From: an uncultured Armatimonadota bacterium
GTDB taxonomy: Bacteria; Armatimonadota; Armatimonadia; Armatimonadales; Armatimonadaceae
Length of the DNA: 64,000 bases
Assembly (NCBI GenBank): GCA_903910385.1
Contig: CAIVZM010000023.1
Location: 1-64,000 of the forward strand
Reading direction: 5' to 3'
A program made the translations under genes and the position numbers. How positions within the stretch are numbered: position 1 is the stretch's first letter; each line of letters starts with the position of its first letter. This document shows, piece by piece, positions 50,531 through 61,000 of this stretch. Below the pieces are notes generated by a model. The model was not told where the DNA came from and searched no databases. It saw only the letters and a list, made by a program, of their open reading frames with translations.

Positions 50531-51346
50531 ATGAACGTTCATGCGTTGATTATCGACCCACAGCAGGACTTTTGCGACCCTGTATCCGGTGCGCTTTATG
50601 TGCCGGGCGCGGAAAACGATATGAGGGGATTGGCGGCATTGCTGGGGCGCTACGGCGCGGAATGGGGTGCGATTCATGTCACTCTCGATTCCCATCACTT
50701 CCTGCATATCGCCCATTCCATCTGGTGGCAGGATCGTGAAGGAAACCCACCCGCACCTTTTACCATTATCTCCGAGGATGATGTCACATCAGGAAAGTGG
50801 CGTACTCGGCGATATGAGGAGGAGGCGTATTCGAGGGAATATGTCGCGGCTCTTGCCAGAAACGGGCGTTATCCTCTGTGTATCTGGCCGTACCATTGCC
50901 TGATCGGAACGCCGGGGCATTCCATCTCCGCGCTACTCTTTCCTGCGTTGACCCAATGGGAAGCGATGACCGGTAAAACCGTGGATTTTGTCCGTAAGGG
51001 GGAAAACCCCCGGACGGAACACTATTCCGCCCTCCGTGCCGATGTAGTAGACCCGAACGATACGACAACCGGAACAAATAGCGTTCTGGTAAAATCTCTC
51101 GAACATGCAGACCGGATTTTGGTGGCGGGAGAAGCCCTCAGCCATTGCATTGCAAACACTGTGCGCGATCTGATCGAAATTACGGATGGTTCCGTGACCG
51201 AAAAACTGGTCTTGATCACGGATGCTTGCTCGCCTGTGACCGGTTTTGAAGGCTACGCGGAGGATTTTCTCCGTGAAATGACCGTTAAAGGCGTTCGCAC
51301 GATGACGACTGCTGAAATTCAGTCGGACAATCTAAAGGCGCTCTGA
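50531..51346 (+). CDS. pncA: nicotinamidase-type cysteine hydrolase
   Basis: A 271-residue isochorismatase-fold hydrolase converting nicotinamide to nicotinate. The triad is the Asp of LIIDPQQDFC, the Lys of FVRKGENP and the Cys of ALSHCIANT. WPYHCLIGTPGHS contributes to the zinc and substrate site. It is longer than E. coli PncA (213). The ATG at 50531 is preceded by GGAGG at some distance. Nicotinate phosphoribosyltransferase follows 30 bases on, which supports the NAD-salvage role. Confidence 0.88.
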   Translation: MNVHALIIDPQQDFCDPVSGALYVPGAENDMRGLAALLGRYGAEWGAIHVTLDSHHFLHIAHSIWWQDREGNPPAPFTIISEDDVTSGKWRTRRYEEEAYSREYVAALARNGRYPLCIWPYHCLIGTPGHSISALLFPALTQWEAMTGKTVDFVRKGENPRTEHYSALRADVVDPNDTTTGTNSVLVKSLEHADRILVAGEALSHCIANTVRDLIEITDGSVTEKLVLITDACSPVTGFEGYAEDFLREMTVKGVRTMTTAEIQSDNLKAL

Positions 51347-51376
51347 TAGAAGTTAAAAAGAAATAAATCGGAATTT

Positions 51377-52537
51377 ATGATCATAGATTCTCTTCTGGAT
51401 ACAGACCTCTATAAACTGACAATGATGCAGGTGGTATGGAGTCGTTTTCCGCATACTCAGGTCGAATACGCCTTTAAGAACCGCACGGCAGATGTAGACT
51501 TGCGACCTTATGCGGACGAAATCCGGTCTGAAATCAGCCATCTGGGAGAACTGCGCCTCAGTGCGGAAGAAGAAGCATATCTACGCTCTATCCGGTTTAT
51601 CAAAGGTGGGTTTGTCGATTCGCTCCGTGGCTTTTCCCTGAACCCGGATGCTGTGGAAATGAGAGCGGACAGTGACCAGTTAAGGATTCATATCAAGGGT
51701 AATTGGTATCAGACTATCTTGTTCGAAGTGCCGATACTCGCTATTGTGAACGAAGTCTATTTCCGAAATACACAACCGGATGCGCCGATTCGCAGTGAGG
51801 AAGGCCGTCTTCGTCTTGAGGAGAAATGCCGTCAAATCAATATCGCTGGGGTTGATCTGGGCATCATCGAATTCGGAACGCGGCGGCGCTACTCTCGCGA
51901 GTGGCAGATGTTCGTTCTGCGGACATTAAAAGACCAGATCGGTGATCATCTTATCGGGACCAGCAATGTGCATCTTGCTCAAACGATGGGATTGAAGCCT
52001 ATTGGTACGATGGCGCATGAGTTTCTGCAGGCGGGGCAGGCGTTCACTTCCCTGGCGGATTCACAAAAGTACGCATTCGAAGAGTGGATGCAGGAGTATC
52101 GCGGCGACCTTGGCATCGCTCTTTCTGATGTGGTGGGAATGGATGCCTTCTTCCGCGATTTCGATCTGTTATTCAGTAAGGCGTATGATGGTGCAAGGCA
52201 TGATTCCGGCGATCCTTATGTCTGGTGCGAACGGCTCATCGCTCATTATGAGGCATTCCGTATCGATCCGAAATCGAAGACCGCTGTCTTTAGCGATGGG
52301 TTGGACATCCAAAAGAGTATCGCCCTCGCCCGGCATTTTCAGGGGCGTATTCGAACGCAATATGGTATCGGTACGAATTTGACCAATGATCTTGGTTTCA
52401 ATGCCCTGGCAATCGTTTTGAAAATGACACGGTGTAATAATCGCCCGGTCGCTAAAATCAGCGATACTCCCGGCAAGACGATGTCCGAAGACTTCGATTA
52501 TATCGAAAGTTTGCGTCGTGCGTTCGAATTGGGCTAA
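51377..52537 (+). CDS. pncB: nicotinate phosphoribosyltransferase
   Basis: A 386-residue enzyme making nicotinate mononucleotide from nicotinate and PRPP, the committed step of the Preiss-Handler pathway. Signature stretches are LLDTDLYKLTMMQVVW at the start, EFGTRRRYSREWQ, the phosphorylatable His of TMAHEFLQAG, and DGLDIQKSIALARHF with GIGTNLTNDLG for phosphate binding. Length matches PncB. It is in one operon with pncA. Confidence 0.96.
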   Translation: MIIDSLLDTDLYKLTMMQVVWSRFPHTQVEYAFKNRTADVDLRPYADEIRSEISHLGELRLSAEEEAYLRSIRFIKGGFVDSLRGFSLNPDAVEMRADSDQLRIHIKGNWYQTILFEVPILAIVNEVYFRNTQPDAPIRSEEGRLRLEEKCRQINIAGVDLGIIEFGTRRRYSREWQMFVLRTLKDQIGDHLIGTSNVHLAQTMGLKPIGTMAHEFLQAGQAFTSLADSQKYAFEEWMQEYRGDLGIALSDVVGMDAFFRDFDLLFSKAYDGARHDSGDPYVWCERLIAHYEAFRIDPKSKTAVFSDGLDIQKSIALARHFQGRIRTQYGIGTNLTNDLGFNALAIVLKMTRCNNRPVAKISDTPGKTMSEDFDYIESLRRAFELG

Positions 52538-52564
52538 AAGCGTTGGGCAGGAACCCCAGACTCT

Positions 52565-53878
52565 TCAGGTTCGGGCATCCCGAATGGCGAGCGCCTGTAA
52601 GACGCCGCCCAGCATCATAATTCCGAATCCCATTACAAAGACCGGTTTATATCCGAACGTATGAATCAGGGGAATGCCCAGCAGGGGAGCCAGCACGCCC
52701 CGGACTCCCAGCAATAGCGCGTGTAACGATTGGTATTGTGCGGTCTTGTGCCGTTCGGCGTAGAGCAGGATACTGGCAAGATATGACAGATCAATGCCGG
52801 AAAAACCGAAGCCGGAAAGCGCTCCTGCGAACAGAAGCGCCTCAGGAGTAGGAGCAAAGAAATACACGATGGGCATTGCGGCAATCAGGCAGATTCCACA
52901 GAGAACGGTAAATGCCGGGCCATTCTTATCCATAAACCGTCCCCAGAAGAAGGAACCGACAATCGCGCTCAACGCGGCGACATTGGCGATATTGGCGATT
53001 TGAGTGCCCGAAATCTTCAACACATCCACCTGATACAACCCGTAGAGCGGAATCAGCATCAGGTTGGCGAACCCGTACACAAATACCGAAAGAGCGAACC
53101 ATCGGTACGGTCGATTGTAGAGAAGTATCGAAAACGTCTGCCGAAGGAACGGTAGCATCGCTTCTTTTTCAACGCCAGCTAAAGGAACTGGGGAGGAACT
53201 GAGGGGACGAACATTTCGGAACGTCATCGCTGCTGTAATTCCGAAAATCCCTGCAATAGGAAACAAGATCGTATACGAAACGCCATGGTCGAGCAGGCGC
53301 CCCACCAGCAGAGTCGAAATAAACGCCATCGACTGCACCGCGACACGTGCGTAACCCATGAGGCGACCGCGAGATTCATCAGGATAGATATCGCGCATAA
53401 TCGATGTGTACGCCGGGGCGGATACGGTTCCGATAATCTGCAGTAACGCAATCAGAAGGACAAACGAATTTCCCGTCAAGGCGAAGGGCATTATCAGCAA
53501 TAGTATTCGCGCCATCGCCCACGAACCGACGCAAAACGGAAGTTTCTCACGACCCTCCATTTGACGCGCCCAGAACGGTGAGAACAGATTTCCAATGAAC
53601 GGTGCGGCGAACATCAGAGAAATAGCGGTAGGCGAAGCGTGTAACATATCCCGCCCGATTTTAATAAAGAAGGGAGCGGTCATTCCCATGTATAATCCGG
53701 TAAGAGCGCCGGTCAAGGAATCCCATTTCAGTGACTGACGCACCTGCCGTGTGATGCCAAAATTGACCCGCGCCGCGATACGCGCCCGTCGTTGCAGACG
53801 ATGTAAGGATCGTGTCGCCGGGATCGAAGGAGATTCGGGAGGAAGAGGAACAGGGGAAGAGTCCATCGCTCCTATCAT
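52565..53878 (-). CDS. MFS transporter
   Basis: A 437-residue major facilitator superfamily protein with 12 predicted membrane segments. The TM2-3 loop motif is recognisable (SPFWARQMEGREKL), and the corresponding loop in the second half reads FFWGRFMDKNG. MFS export of sugars or drugs is possible, but the substrate is unclear. A basic 50-residue leader precedes TM1. Its start lies only 28 bases from the divergent gene at 53907, so their promoters must overlap each other or the coding starts. Confidence 0.88.
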   Translation of the reverse strand: MIGAMDSSPVPLPPESPSIPATRSLHRLQRRARIAARVNFGITRQVRQSLKWDSLTGALTGLYMGMTAPFFIKIGRDMLHASPTAISLMFAAPFIGNLFSPFWARQMEGREKLPFCVGSWAMARILLLIMPFALTGNSFVLLIALLQIIGTVSAPAYTSIMRDIYPDESRGRLMGYARVAVQSMAFISTLLVGRLLDHGVSYTILFPIAGIFGITAAMTFRNVRPLSSSPVPLAGVEKEAMLPFLRQTFSILLYNRPYRWFALSVFVYGFANLMLIPLYGLYQVDVLKISGTQIANIANVAALSAIVGSFFWGRFMDKNGPAFTVLCGICLIAAMPIVYFFAPTPEALLFAGALSGFGFSGIDLSYLASILLYAERHKTAQYQSLHALLLGVRGVLAPLLGIPLIHTFGYKPVFVMGFGIMMLGGVLQALAIRDART

Positions 53879-53906
53879 ACCGCAAGCATGTAATGATAAC
53901 GATAAA

Positions 53907-54311
53907 ATGACGGACGAAGAATTCTTGTACGCCTTTGAAGGCGCAACGTTGCCACGGACGGAATGGACGCATGAAGCCCATGTGCGAATGGGCTATCTGT
54001 CTCTGTGTCGGATGCCATTACCCGAAGCTATAGGGTATGCACGAGAACGGATACTCGCGTATAACCGGGCGCAGGGCAATTTTACTGGCTATCACGAAAC
54101 GATCACCATTGCGTTTCTACATCATATTGCGAAACGGATGCGTGACAACGATGAGGGTAAGTGGGAATCATTCCGCGTAGCGCATGCGGAGTTGATCGCC
54201 CGTGGCATGGAAATCCTTTTGCAGAATTACACCAGAGATGCGCTCTTTTCACATGAGGCGAGGAGCGCTTTCCTGGCGCCTGATATTGCGCCGTTACCGG
54301 AAGCGTCCTGA
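53907..54311 (+). CDS. conserved hypothetical protein (EWTHEAHVRM family)
   Basis: A 134-residue soluble helical protein. TLPRTEWTHEAHVRMGYL and GYHETITIAFLHHIA are motifs I associate with a widespread uncharacterised family in which a tryptophan-histidine-x-x-histidine and a later YHET recur. These His/Glu residues could form a metal site. The ATG at 53907 fits the family start; the frame is open further upstream but runs into the divergent MFS gene. No function is known to me. Confidence 0.8.
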   Translation: MTDEEFLYAFEGATLPRTEWTHEAHVRMGYLSLCRMPLPEAIGYARERILAYNRAQGNFTGYHETITIAFLHHIAKRMRDNDEGKWESFRVAHAELIARGMEILLQNYTRDALFSHEARSAFLAPDIAPLPEAS

Positions 54312-54331
54312 GGTGTCAGTGATGAGATGAA

Positions 54332-54367
54332 AAAGGCGTCCCGATTGATTCTAATCGGGACGCCTTT
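54332..54367. terminator. bidirectional terminator
   Basis: AAAGGCGTCCCGATT (54332-54346) and its exact complement (54353-54367) with a 6-base loop, T/A-rich at both edges, between two convergent genes. Confidence 0.88.
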
Positions 54368-54393
54368 CGCGTTGTATCGAATACCGTCGGCGC

Positions 54394-57300
54394 TCAGGGC
54401 AATTTGAGAGTCGCGATGAGCGTGAAGTCCGTCGCGCCGGGTTGGAAACAGGAACCTTTGTAGGTCACCGTGACCGTATCGCCAGAATTAGCGACGGAGG
54501 CAGGGAATGAAAATGCCCGGTTGATGTAAAACGGTTTTCCGTTAGTATTTCCGGGTATGGAACCGATATTCAACGGAAGGGGAGCGCCTTTCACCTTGTT
54601 GTTTCTAAAAGTGACTTCGATATCCTTGATCTGTACGCCGCTGGCGGTAATGTTTCGGTCATTATAGATGGAGACGATTGCATTAACCATGCCATTCGAA
54701 ATGGTTGGCGTACTGATGGAGGCTCGCAGGGGAATCTGTACCTGGAAAGTCAGCGCATTACTATCGCCGCCGCCGGGGAAGGGATTCGTCACCACAACAT
54801 TTACCGGTCCAACAGTCTGTAGGAGACTCGACGGTATGGTCGTCGTCAATTTCGTCGGCGATACATAGACAGTATCCAGAATTGTCGTTCCAAATCGTGC
54901 CGTCGCGCCATAGATAAAGCCCGAACCATTGACGGTCAAAGGGGTGTCCCCACTTCCGGCGATAGCCTGAGAGGGTTCCAGTGAAGATAAAACTGGTAAC
55001 GGATTCGGCGCAAGGCTTATCCGCCAGATGCCCCGTCCGAAGGTGGCGGCATTCAGGTAGCCCGTTCCGGGAACGACTTTCAGATCATTTACCTGAACTG
55101 GAGGAAGTCCCAGTGGTTGCGTCGCATTCGCCCACGTCAGACCGCCGTTCGAAGTCGTGAAGACGCCGACATCTGTACCGACATAGTAGGCTTTGACCGG
55201 ATCGATAATTCCCAGAGCGACCGAATTCAGGGAGATATCAGGAAGACCGTTCGAGCCTGAACCGCTTACATTAGTCCAGGCGCGGGTCGCTCCTGCCAGT
55301 GTGTTGTCACATCGCCAGAGGTGTCCTGTCCCGCTCCCGGAAACGCCAACGAGTATCTGATCGGGGTTATCGGGTTGAACAGCGATACTCATAATCGCCC
55401 GATTCGGAAGCGATGTCGTTCCACTGTTGATTCGACTCCATGTCGCGCCTCTATCGGCGGTCATCCATACTTCGCCATCGGAAGAACCAGTATATATCCG
55501 CTTTTTATCGCTCGGGGCGACAGCGATTGACCTGATGGCGCCGTTAGCGGAGAGTTTCTGGTTGCCGAGTCGATTTTCCCAGCTTCCAGAGCTTTTCGTC
55601 CATCGATACAGATAGCTGGTTCCTGCATAAAGGACTCCCTGGTCTGCGGGGTCGAGAATGAAGGGGGCTATAAAAGCGACATTATCGTTACCATAGCCGG
55701 GGGTGATGTAATTCCAACCGGCGCTATCATAGTAATAGATGTTCAGGAACTGTGAGGACGTGAAAAATTGGGTTGGGTCGGATTGATTGATGGCGCAATA
55801 CCCGCCGTCTCCTCCTGTGAGTCCGTACCAGTTGCCGGGATCGCCCCCAATTCCTGCTGTCCCATTGTCCTGCGCTCCCGCCATCATGGTCAGAGAGTCG
55901 GAGGGATGGTAAGCGGCGCTGTAAAATTGCGTCATTCCGAGGGAGCGGTTCATGCTCTTTGGCGTCCAGTTCGAACCATCGTAATCCATCTGGTAGACTC
56001 CGCCATCGTTACCGACAACAACATTATTCGGGTTGTTCGGGTTCACGTTCAAGCGGTGTTGATCGACGTGAACGAGATCAACGCCCGTATACGCCCGATT
56101 GATGGACACCCATTTGTCTGATGTATTACCGGTATAGACATACTCCAGAATATCGATAAGACCGACATATACCATGTCACGAGTGACGCCGTTCACCACA
56201 CGAGACGAAGCGGTCACATAGAAGTCATACCAGGACTGACCCCAGCTTGCCGATAGCAGGTCGCCGGAAGCGGGACCGGTAATATCCGTCCAGGTAGCAC
56301 CTCGGTCACCGCTCCGAAATACTTTTCCGGTCGAGGCTCCGCTAGCATTGGAGTAGGCGACTCCAACATAGACCACATTCGCGGAGGTAGGGCTTGCCGA
56401 TACCGAAACCCGGCTAATTCCGGATGAAGTGATCGCCGGAAGCGTTAATTTAGTCCATGTCGCGCCCTGATCCTGAGAGCGATAGGCGTTCGCCGAGACT
56501 GTCCCGTTATTGGTCACACCGACAGCATAATAGCTACGTTTCCCTGTCGCGCTGTCTATAGATCCATAACTGAGATCGAACCACCAGTTTGTGGCTCCTG
56601 CTGGGGCGGGTATCACTCCCACCCAGCTTACGCCTCCGTTGGTGGAGCGGTACACCGTCTTGCCCCTATCGAACGGGGAGACAGTGATGATCTGGGGATT
56701 TTCCGGGTCCACCAGCGCTCTAGTGATGACGCTGGTTCCAAAGACAGACGCTCCCAGTTGTTTCCAGGTAGCGCCCGCATCGCTGGATGCCATCAGACCA
56801 AAACCCCTTTTATACCAGAGGTCGCCCGTTCCTGCATAAAGCCGGTTGCTATTGGTCGGGTCTACCGTAATACTGTAAGACTGTGTCGCAGGCCAGCCGG
56901 CGCTCAGAGATTTCCAGTCCTTGCCGTTATTCGTGCTCTTCCAGATACCGCCTCCGGCAGAGGCAAGGTAAAAGGTGGAAGTGTTTTTGGGATCAAAGAC
57001 AACATCATTGACTCGACCATTCATGGCGCCTATGCCAAAACCCCATTGATAGGGTGGCTGGTAGTTGGTAGGGCCGACAAATTCCCAACCGCCACCTGCT
57101 TGCATTGTGACTGGAACGGACTGCAATGCATTAAATCCGGGAGGCGATCCGATAAAGGCAGGCGCCATTCTATCCCGGTGTTGCGCCGCTTTGATTGCAG
57201 TATTCGGGTCTACTGTGTCTCCGGGATAAGCGCGTACGCTCAAATAGTGATAAAGAGCCCCGAGAGCGTCCGCGCCATTTTCTTCCTTTTCCTCAAGAAT

Positions 57301-57699
57301 AACGGCGGAAAGAGAACCCCGACGGGTAGGTCGGGTTACTTTCAGCGATTCTCTTTCGGCGTCTCTGTCGTGGTCTTTCGCCTTTTCCTGAGCATTGAGT
57401 TGATCCAGCGCTAGTTTTAGAGAACGCGCGGAAAATGGGTCGAACCCGGTGTGAATCGGGGATGGCTTGCCTTTAACGGACGATTTTGTTCTGGCGGTTT
57501 TTACCCCGGACGGCCGCGTAGCCTGTTTTGTTTGCGCGAATGCCGGTGATGAAAGCAGGGAAAAGCAAAGCGTGACAACGCTTAGACCCTGACCGAGAGA
57601 AAATGTAGACGATGACATACCTCTGTCTTGATCAGGCAAACTGCCCTTGTCGGGGGACAACCGGAGTCTACGCAGGATACCGAGAATCACTGAACGCAT
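54394..57699 (-). CDS. giant exported sortilin/BNR-type beta-propeller protein with TIG domain
   Basis: A 1101-residue secreted protein. A hydrophobic segment near 38-55 (ending SPAFA) acts as the signal peptide; an ATG at 57618 is an alternative start. From about 190 to 890 there are many Asp-box/BNR-type blades (repeats of STNNGKDW, SSDAGATWK, SGDRGATWTD, TADRGATWSR), the pattern of VPS10/sortilin-like multi-blade propellers. An IPT/TIG immunoglobulin-like domain follows at about 900-990. A C-terminal beta domain (about 992-1101) is shared with the protein encoded at 58024-61263. No sialidase catalytic residues can be claimed. A binding or scaffold role outside the cell is likely. Confidence 0.85.
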   Translation of the reverse strand: MRSVILGILRRLRLSPDKGSLPDQDRGMSSSTFSLGQGLSVVTLCFSLLSSPAFAQTKQATRPSGVKTARTKSSVKGKPSPIHTGFDPFSARSLKLALDQLNAQEKAKDHDRDAERESLKVTRPTRRGSLSAVILEEKEENGADALGALYHYLSVRAYPGDTVDPNTAIKAAQHRDRMAPAFIGSPPGFNALQSVPVTMQAGGGWEFVGPTNYQPPYQWGFGIGAMNGRVNDVVFDPKNTSTFYLASAGGGIWKSTNNGKDWKSLSAGWPATQSYSITVDPTNSNRLYAGTGDLWYKRGFGLMASSDAGATWKQLGASVFGTSVITRALVDPENPQIITVSPFDRGKTVYRSTNGGVSWVGVIPAPAGATNWWFDLSYGSIDSATGKRSYYAVGVTNNGTVSANAYRSQDQGATWTKLTLPAITSSGISRVSVSASPTSANVVYVGVAYSNASGASTGKVFRSGDRGATWTDITGPASGDLLSASWGQSWYDFYVTASSRVVNGVTRDMVYVGLIDILEYVYTGNTSDKWVSINRAYTGVDLVHVDQHRLNVNPNNPNNVVVGNDGGVYQMDYDGSNWTPKSMNRSLGMTQFYSAAYHPSDSLTMMAGAQDNGTAGIGGDPGNWYGLTGGDGGYCAINQSDPTQFFTSSQFLNIYYYDSAGWNYITPGYGNDNVAFIAPFILDPADQGVLYAGTSYLYRWTKSSGSWENRLGNQKLSANGAIRSIAVAPSDKKRIYTGSSDGEVWMTADRGATWSRINSGTTSLPNRAIMSIAVQPDNPDQILVGVSGSGTGHLWRCDNTLAGATRAWTNVSGSGSNGLPDISLNSVALGIIDPVKAYYVGTDVGVFTTSNGGLTWANATQPLGLPPVQVNDLKVVPGTGYLNAATFGRGIWRISLAPNPLPVLSSLEPSQAIAGSGDTPLTVNGSGFIYGATARFGTTILDTVYVSPTKLTTTIPSSLLQTVGPVNVVVTNPFPGGGDSNALTFQVQIPLRASISTPTISNGMVNAIVSIYNDRNITASGVQIKDIEVTFRNNKVKGAPLPLNIGSIPGNTNGKPFYINRAFSFPASVANSGDTVTVTYKGSCFQPGATDFTLIATLKLP

Positions 57700-57825
57700 A
57701 TAATTTTCTCTATAATCCGCGAGGGAACTTCACCAACAGCGCAACGCTGCGTCTGAAGGTCGGTATCCTGCGGCATCTAACTCAACAAGAAGTCAGGTGA
57801 CGAACCATGCCGCCAACGACGCAAG

Positions 57826-57853
57826 TTTATACGTGAGTCGATCATTTTGTCAA
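57826..57853 (-). promoter_or_regulatory. promoter of the first propeller gene
   Basis: On the minus strand there is TTGACA (57853-57848), a 16-base spacer and TATAAA (57831-57826). The leader would be about 120 bases. The remaining 324-base gap holds this promoter, the terminator at 57961 and nothing else I can name. Confidence 0.7.
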
Positions 57854-57960
57854 GCCTCCTTGACTCCCACATTGAAGGATGTTAATGACGAAAGCAGAGT
57901 GATACCTGAATGCAAGCGCAAGCATCCTATGAGGGGAGGGTAGCTCCTGAAAATCTTCCC

Positions 57961-58006
57961 AAGAAAAAGCGTCTCGGTGGGTATACCCACCGAGACGCTT
58001 TTTCTT
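57961..58006. terminator. perfect 46-base palindromic terminator
   Basis: A fully self-complementary stretch centred on 57983/57984 (AAGCGTCTCGGTGGGTA and its complement, with AAGAAA/TTTCTT at the edges). The minus-strand reading ends in TTTTTCTT, 18 bases after the second propeller gene's stop. It can terminate in both directions. Confidence 0.92.
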
Positions 58007-58023
58007 GCTCAATCAGAACCCGA

Positions 58024-61000
58024 TCAGGGAAGCGCCAGAGTCGCTGTCAGGGTGAAATCATGGGGTCCCGCCTGGAAGTAGGAACCCTTGAAGGTTACCG
58101 TGACCACATCACCCGATCCCGCTACCGAAGTGGGGAAAGAGAATGTCCGATTGATATAGGCAGGTCTGCCACCGCTTTTACCCGGTATCGAACCGATATT
58201 GAGCGGAATCGGCGAGCCCTTGACGGAATTCGCGCCAAACGTCACCTGAATGTCCTTGAATTGGATGCCACTCGCGGTAACTGTCCCGTTGTTGTAAACG
58301 GAGACGATGGCATTCAATTGACCATTGACGATTGTCGGTTTGCTAACCGTGACGCTCAGTTTGACAGGGTCATTGATCGGCACGACCGGAGGCATATCCA
58401 GAGCAAGACGCCACATACCACGGCCGTAGGTCACCGCATTCAGATAGCCCGTACCAGGTACAGTCTTCAGTCCATTGATCCGAACGTTTGGCAGACCCAG
58501 TGGCGCTGTTGCATTGCCCCAATTTTTACCGCCATCCGCCGAGTAGAACACTCCGATATCAGTACCGACAAAGATGTCGTTGTCCGGGTCGGACAAATCA
58601 CGCGCCACCGCATTTGTGGGGATATCCGGCAGTTTCGTCGCATCGAAACCGTCGATTTTCACGAACTTCGTCGGTGGGCGGGACATCGTTTTACAACGGA
58701 AGACATGGGAACTGCCCGTGCCGCTGTACGTGACGATGAGGTCGTCCGGGTTCGTCGGGTGAACGCTCAAGGAGGTGATAGTGCGATAAGGCAATTCATT
58801 CGACGCTATCTGAACCCACGTTTTCCCACGGTCTTTGGACATCCAGAGGAAGCCTTCACCCGTTCCGACATAAAGCCGGTTGCTGTCTGAGGGAGCCACG
58901 GCGAACGCTGTACAGTAGTAATAGGGCGAAAGGTATGCATTACCCACATGCCCTTCCCACTTATGTTGCGCTTCATCCCAGCGCCAGAGGTAGTCTGTCA
59001 GCAGATAGACAGAACCGGTATTATCGTCGGAGAACAGTGGGCCGACAAACGGCCGGTAGTCGAAGAACCAGTTCGGCGTAATGTATTCGCCGGGCATACC
59101 ATTGAGTAGTGTGTCCCAGGGTGCGCCATTAAACCATCTGGTCTGCCAGTTATCACCGGTGCGGAGAACGAATGAGTAGCTCTGATTGGTGCTGAACTGG
59201 GCGTAGCCTGTATTGGTCTTGACGATGGCGCTCCCGCCGCCGTCTCCAACGCCGACGTTCGTCCAGTTGTTCAAATCACCGGTCGAATTTGGCGTCGAGT
59301 TGTCCTGCGCCCCTCCCAGCATGATATTGGGGTCTGTGGGGTGGAAATCGCCATAATAGAATTCGGTAATACCCAGATTGGCGTTTAGACTCGTTATCTT
59401 CCATGCCTTGTAATTTTCCGCTGGGGTGGCAGGATTATACTTGGTAGGATCGAACTCCATGTAGTAGACCCCGCCATCACTGCCGACGATTGCGCCATTA
59501 GGATTAAACGGGTCAAAAGCCATACAGTGTTGATCCGTATGGAAAGTGTCGTTCACATTTATCCATTCGCCGAAATCGTCGGTTTCGACATCGTACGTCC
59601 GAGAAATATCGACCCAGGTGTCATTTGCGCCGACGGAACCGCCGAATCCAAGCGTCCCGCCGTAAAGGACATCCTTACCGCCCTGCACCCCGGCGCGCAG
59701 ATGCATATCGTAGAATGCCTGTCCGAAATTCTGGAAACGTTCATCATAATTGCCGGAGATATCTGTCCAGGAGTAGCTATCATCCGCTGGGTTGACGACG
59801 CCTTTGTAAATAAATCCGAACCCGAACGCGGTGTCGCCTTCCAGAAGATAAACGGTATAGGGATCAGAAGCCGATGGTGCGACCGTCACCTGATAGTAGG
59901 GAAGGTAAAACGGCGTCATTAATGGCGCGTTCAACTTCTTCCATGTGACTCCCCTGTCGGCGGAACGCCATAATGCACCTGTCTTGGAATTGTTGGGGTT
60001 CGAACAGGTCGCGTAATAGTAACGCTTGCCGGTAGCATCGGGAACGCTGTACTTCAGATCGTTCCAATCCCCCTGAGCGCTGGTTCCGGAGATAGTGGCG
60101 CGTTGGAAAGTATCGCCGCCGTTGGTAGAGCGGAAAACGAAAGATTTCAGATTGTCGCCGCGACCGGTTGTCGCCATGACAATATTCGGATTTTCCGGGT
60201 CTGCGACAATAGCGCTGATGGACATTCCCGTCATTAGGTTCGCGCCAATATTCTGCCAGGTTGCTCCGCCATCGCGGGATCGCATGATACCCTTGCTGTA
60301 GACGCTGCCGCCGAATGATCCCGGATAGGCGTAATCGCCCATGCCAACATAGACGGTTCCATCCGGTCCAACCGCCAGGGCGGTGGTCTTCAATGTCGGG
60401 AATTTGTCTCCCAGAGCAGTCCAGTTCTTACCTTTATCAGTAGATTTCCAGACGCCTCCGCTGGGCGATGCAATGTAGACAACACCCTCCTTAGTCGGGT
60501 CAAATGCGACGGAGTTGACGCGCCCGATCATCTTCGCTTCCTGTGAGCCTGCGCCAAAAGGCCAGGGGGGAGTCATGTTTTTCGGACCCGCGAATTCCCA
60601 CTTTGGACCGGGACTGCCTACTGCTGCGCCGCGCACAACAGAAGAGGTGGAGAATCCTTTAGAACTGCTGAGGTTCGCCGCAGGTAACCTGTCGCGTTGA
60701 ACAAGCGCACGGCGGAAAGCGGCGGCATCCAGAGTATCATTAGGGAAGGCGCGTGGTTTGAGATAATAGAGCATCGAGTCGATGATATCCAGACGCTCAT
60801 CCTCTTTGGTTTCTATCTCGGGCGTTCCGATATTGCTTTTCTTCCTCATCGCCGCACGAGCGGCATCCGGACGAACGGCAAGCGTCTTGCCCTTCTCATC
60901 TTCACGCTGTTCGGCTTTCCCCCCGCTTTTTTCCGCTAATTCACGTTCGCGCTTTTCTTCTTTCTCCTTATTTTGCGCTTTGATCGCTTCGGAGAGTCGT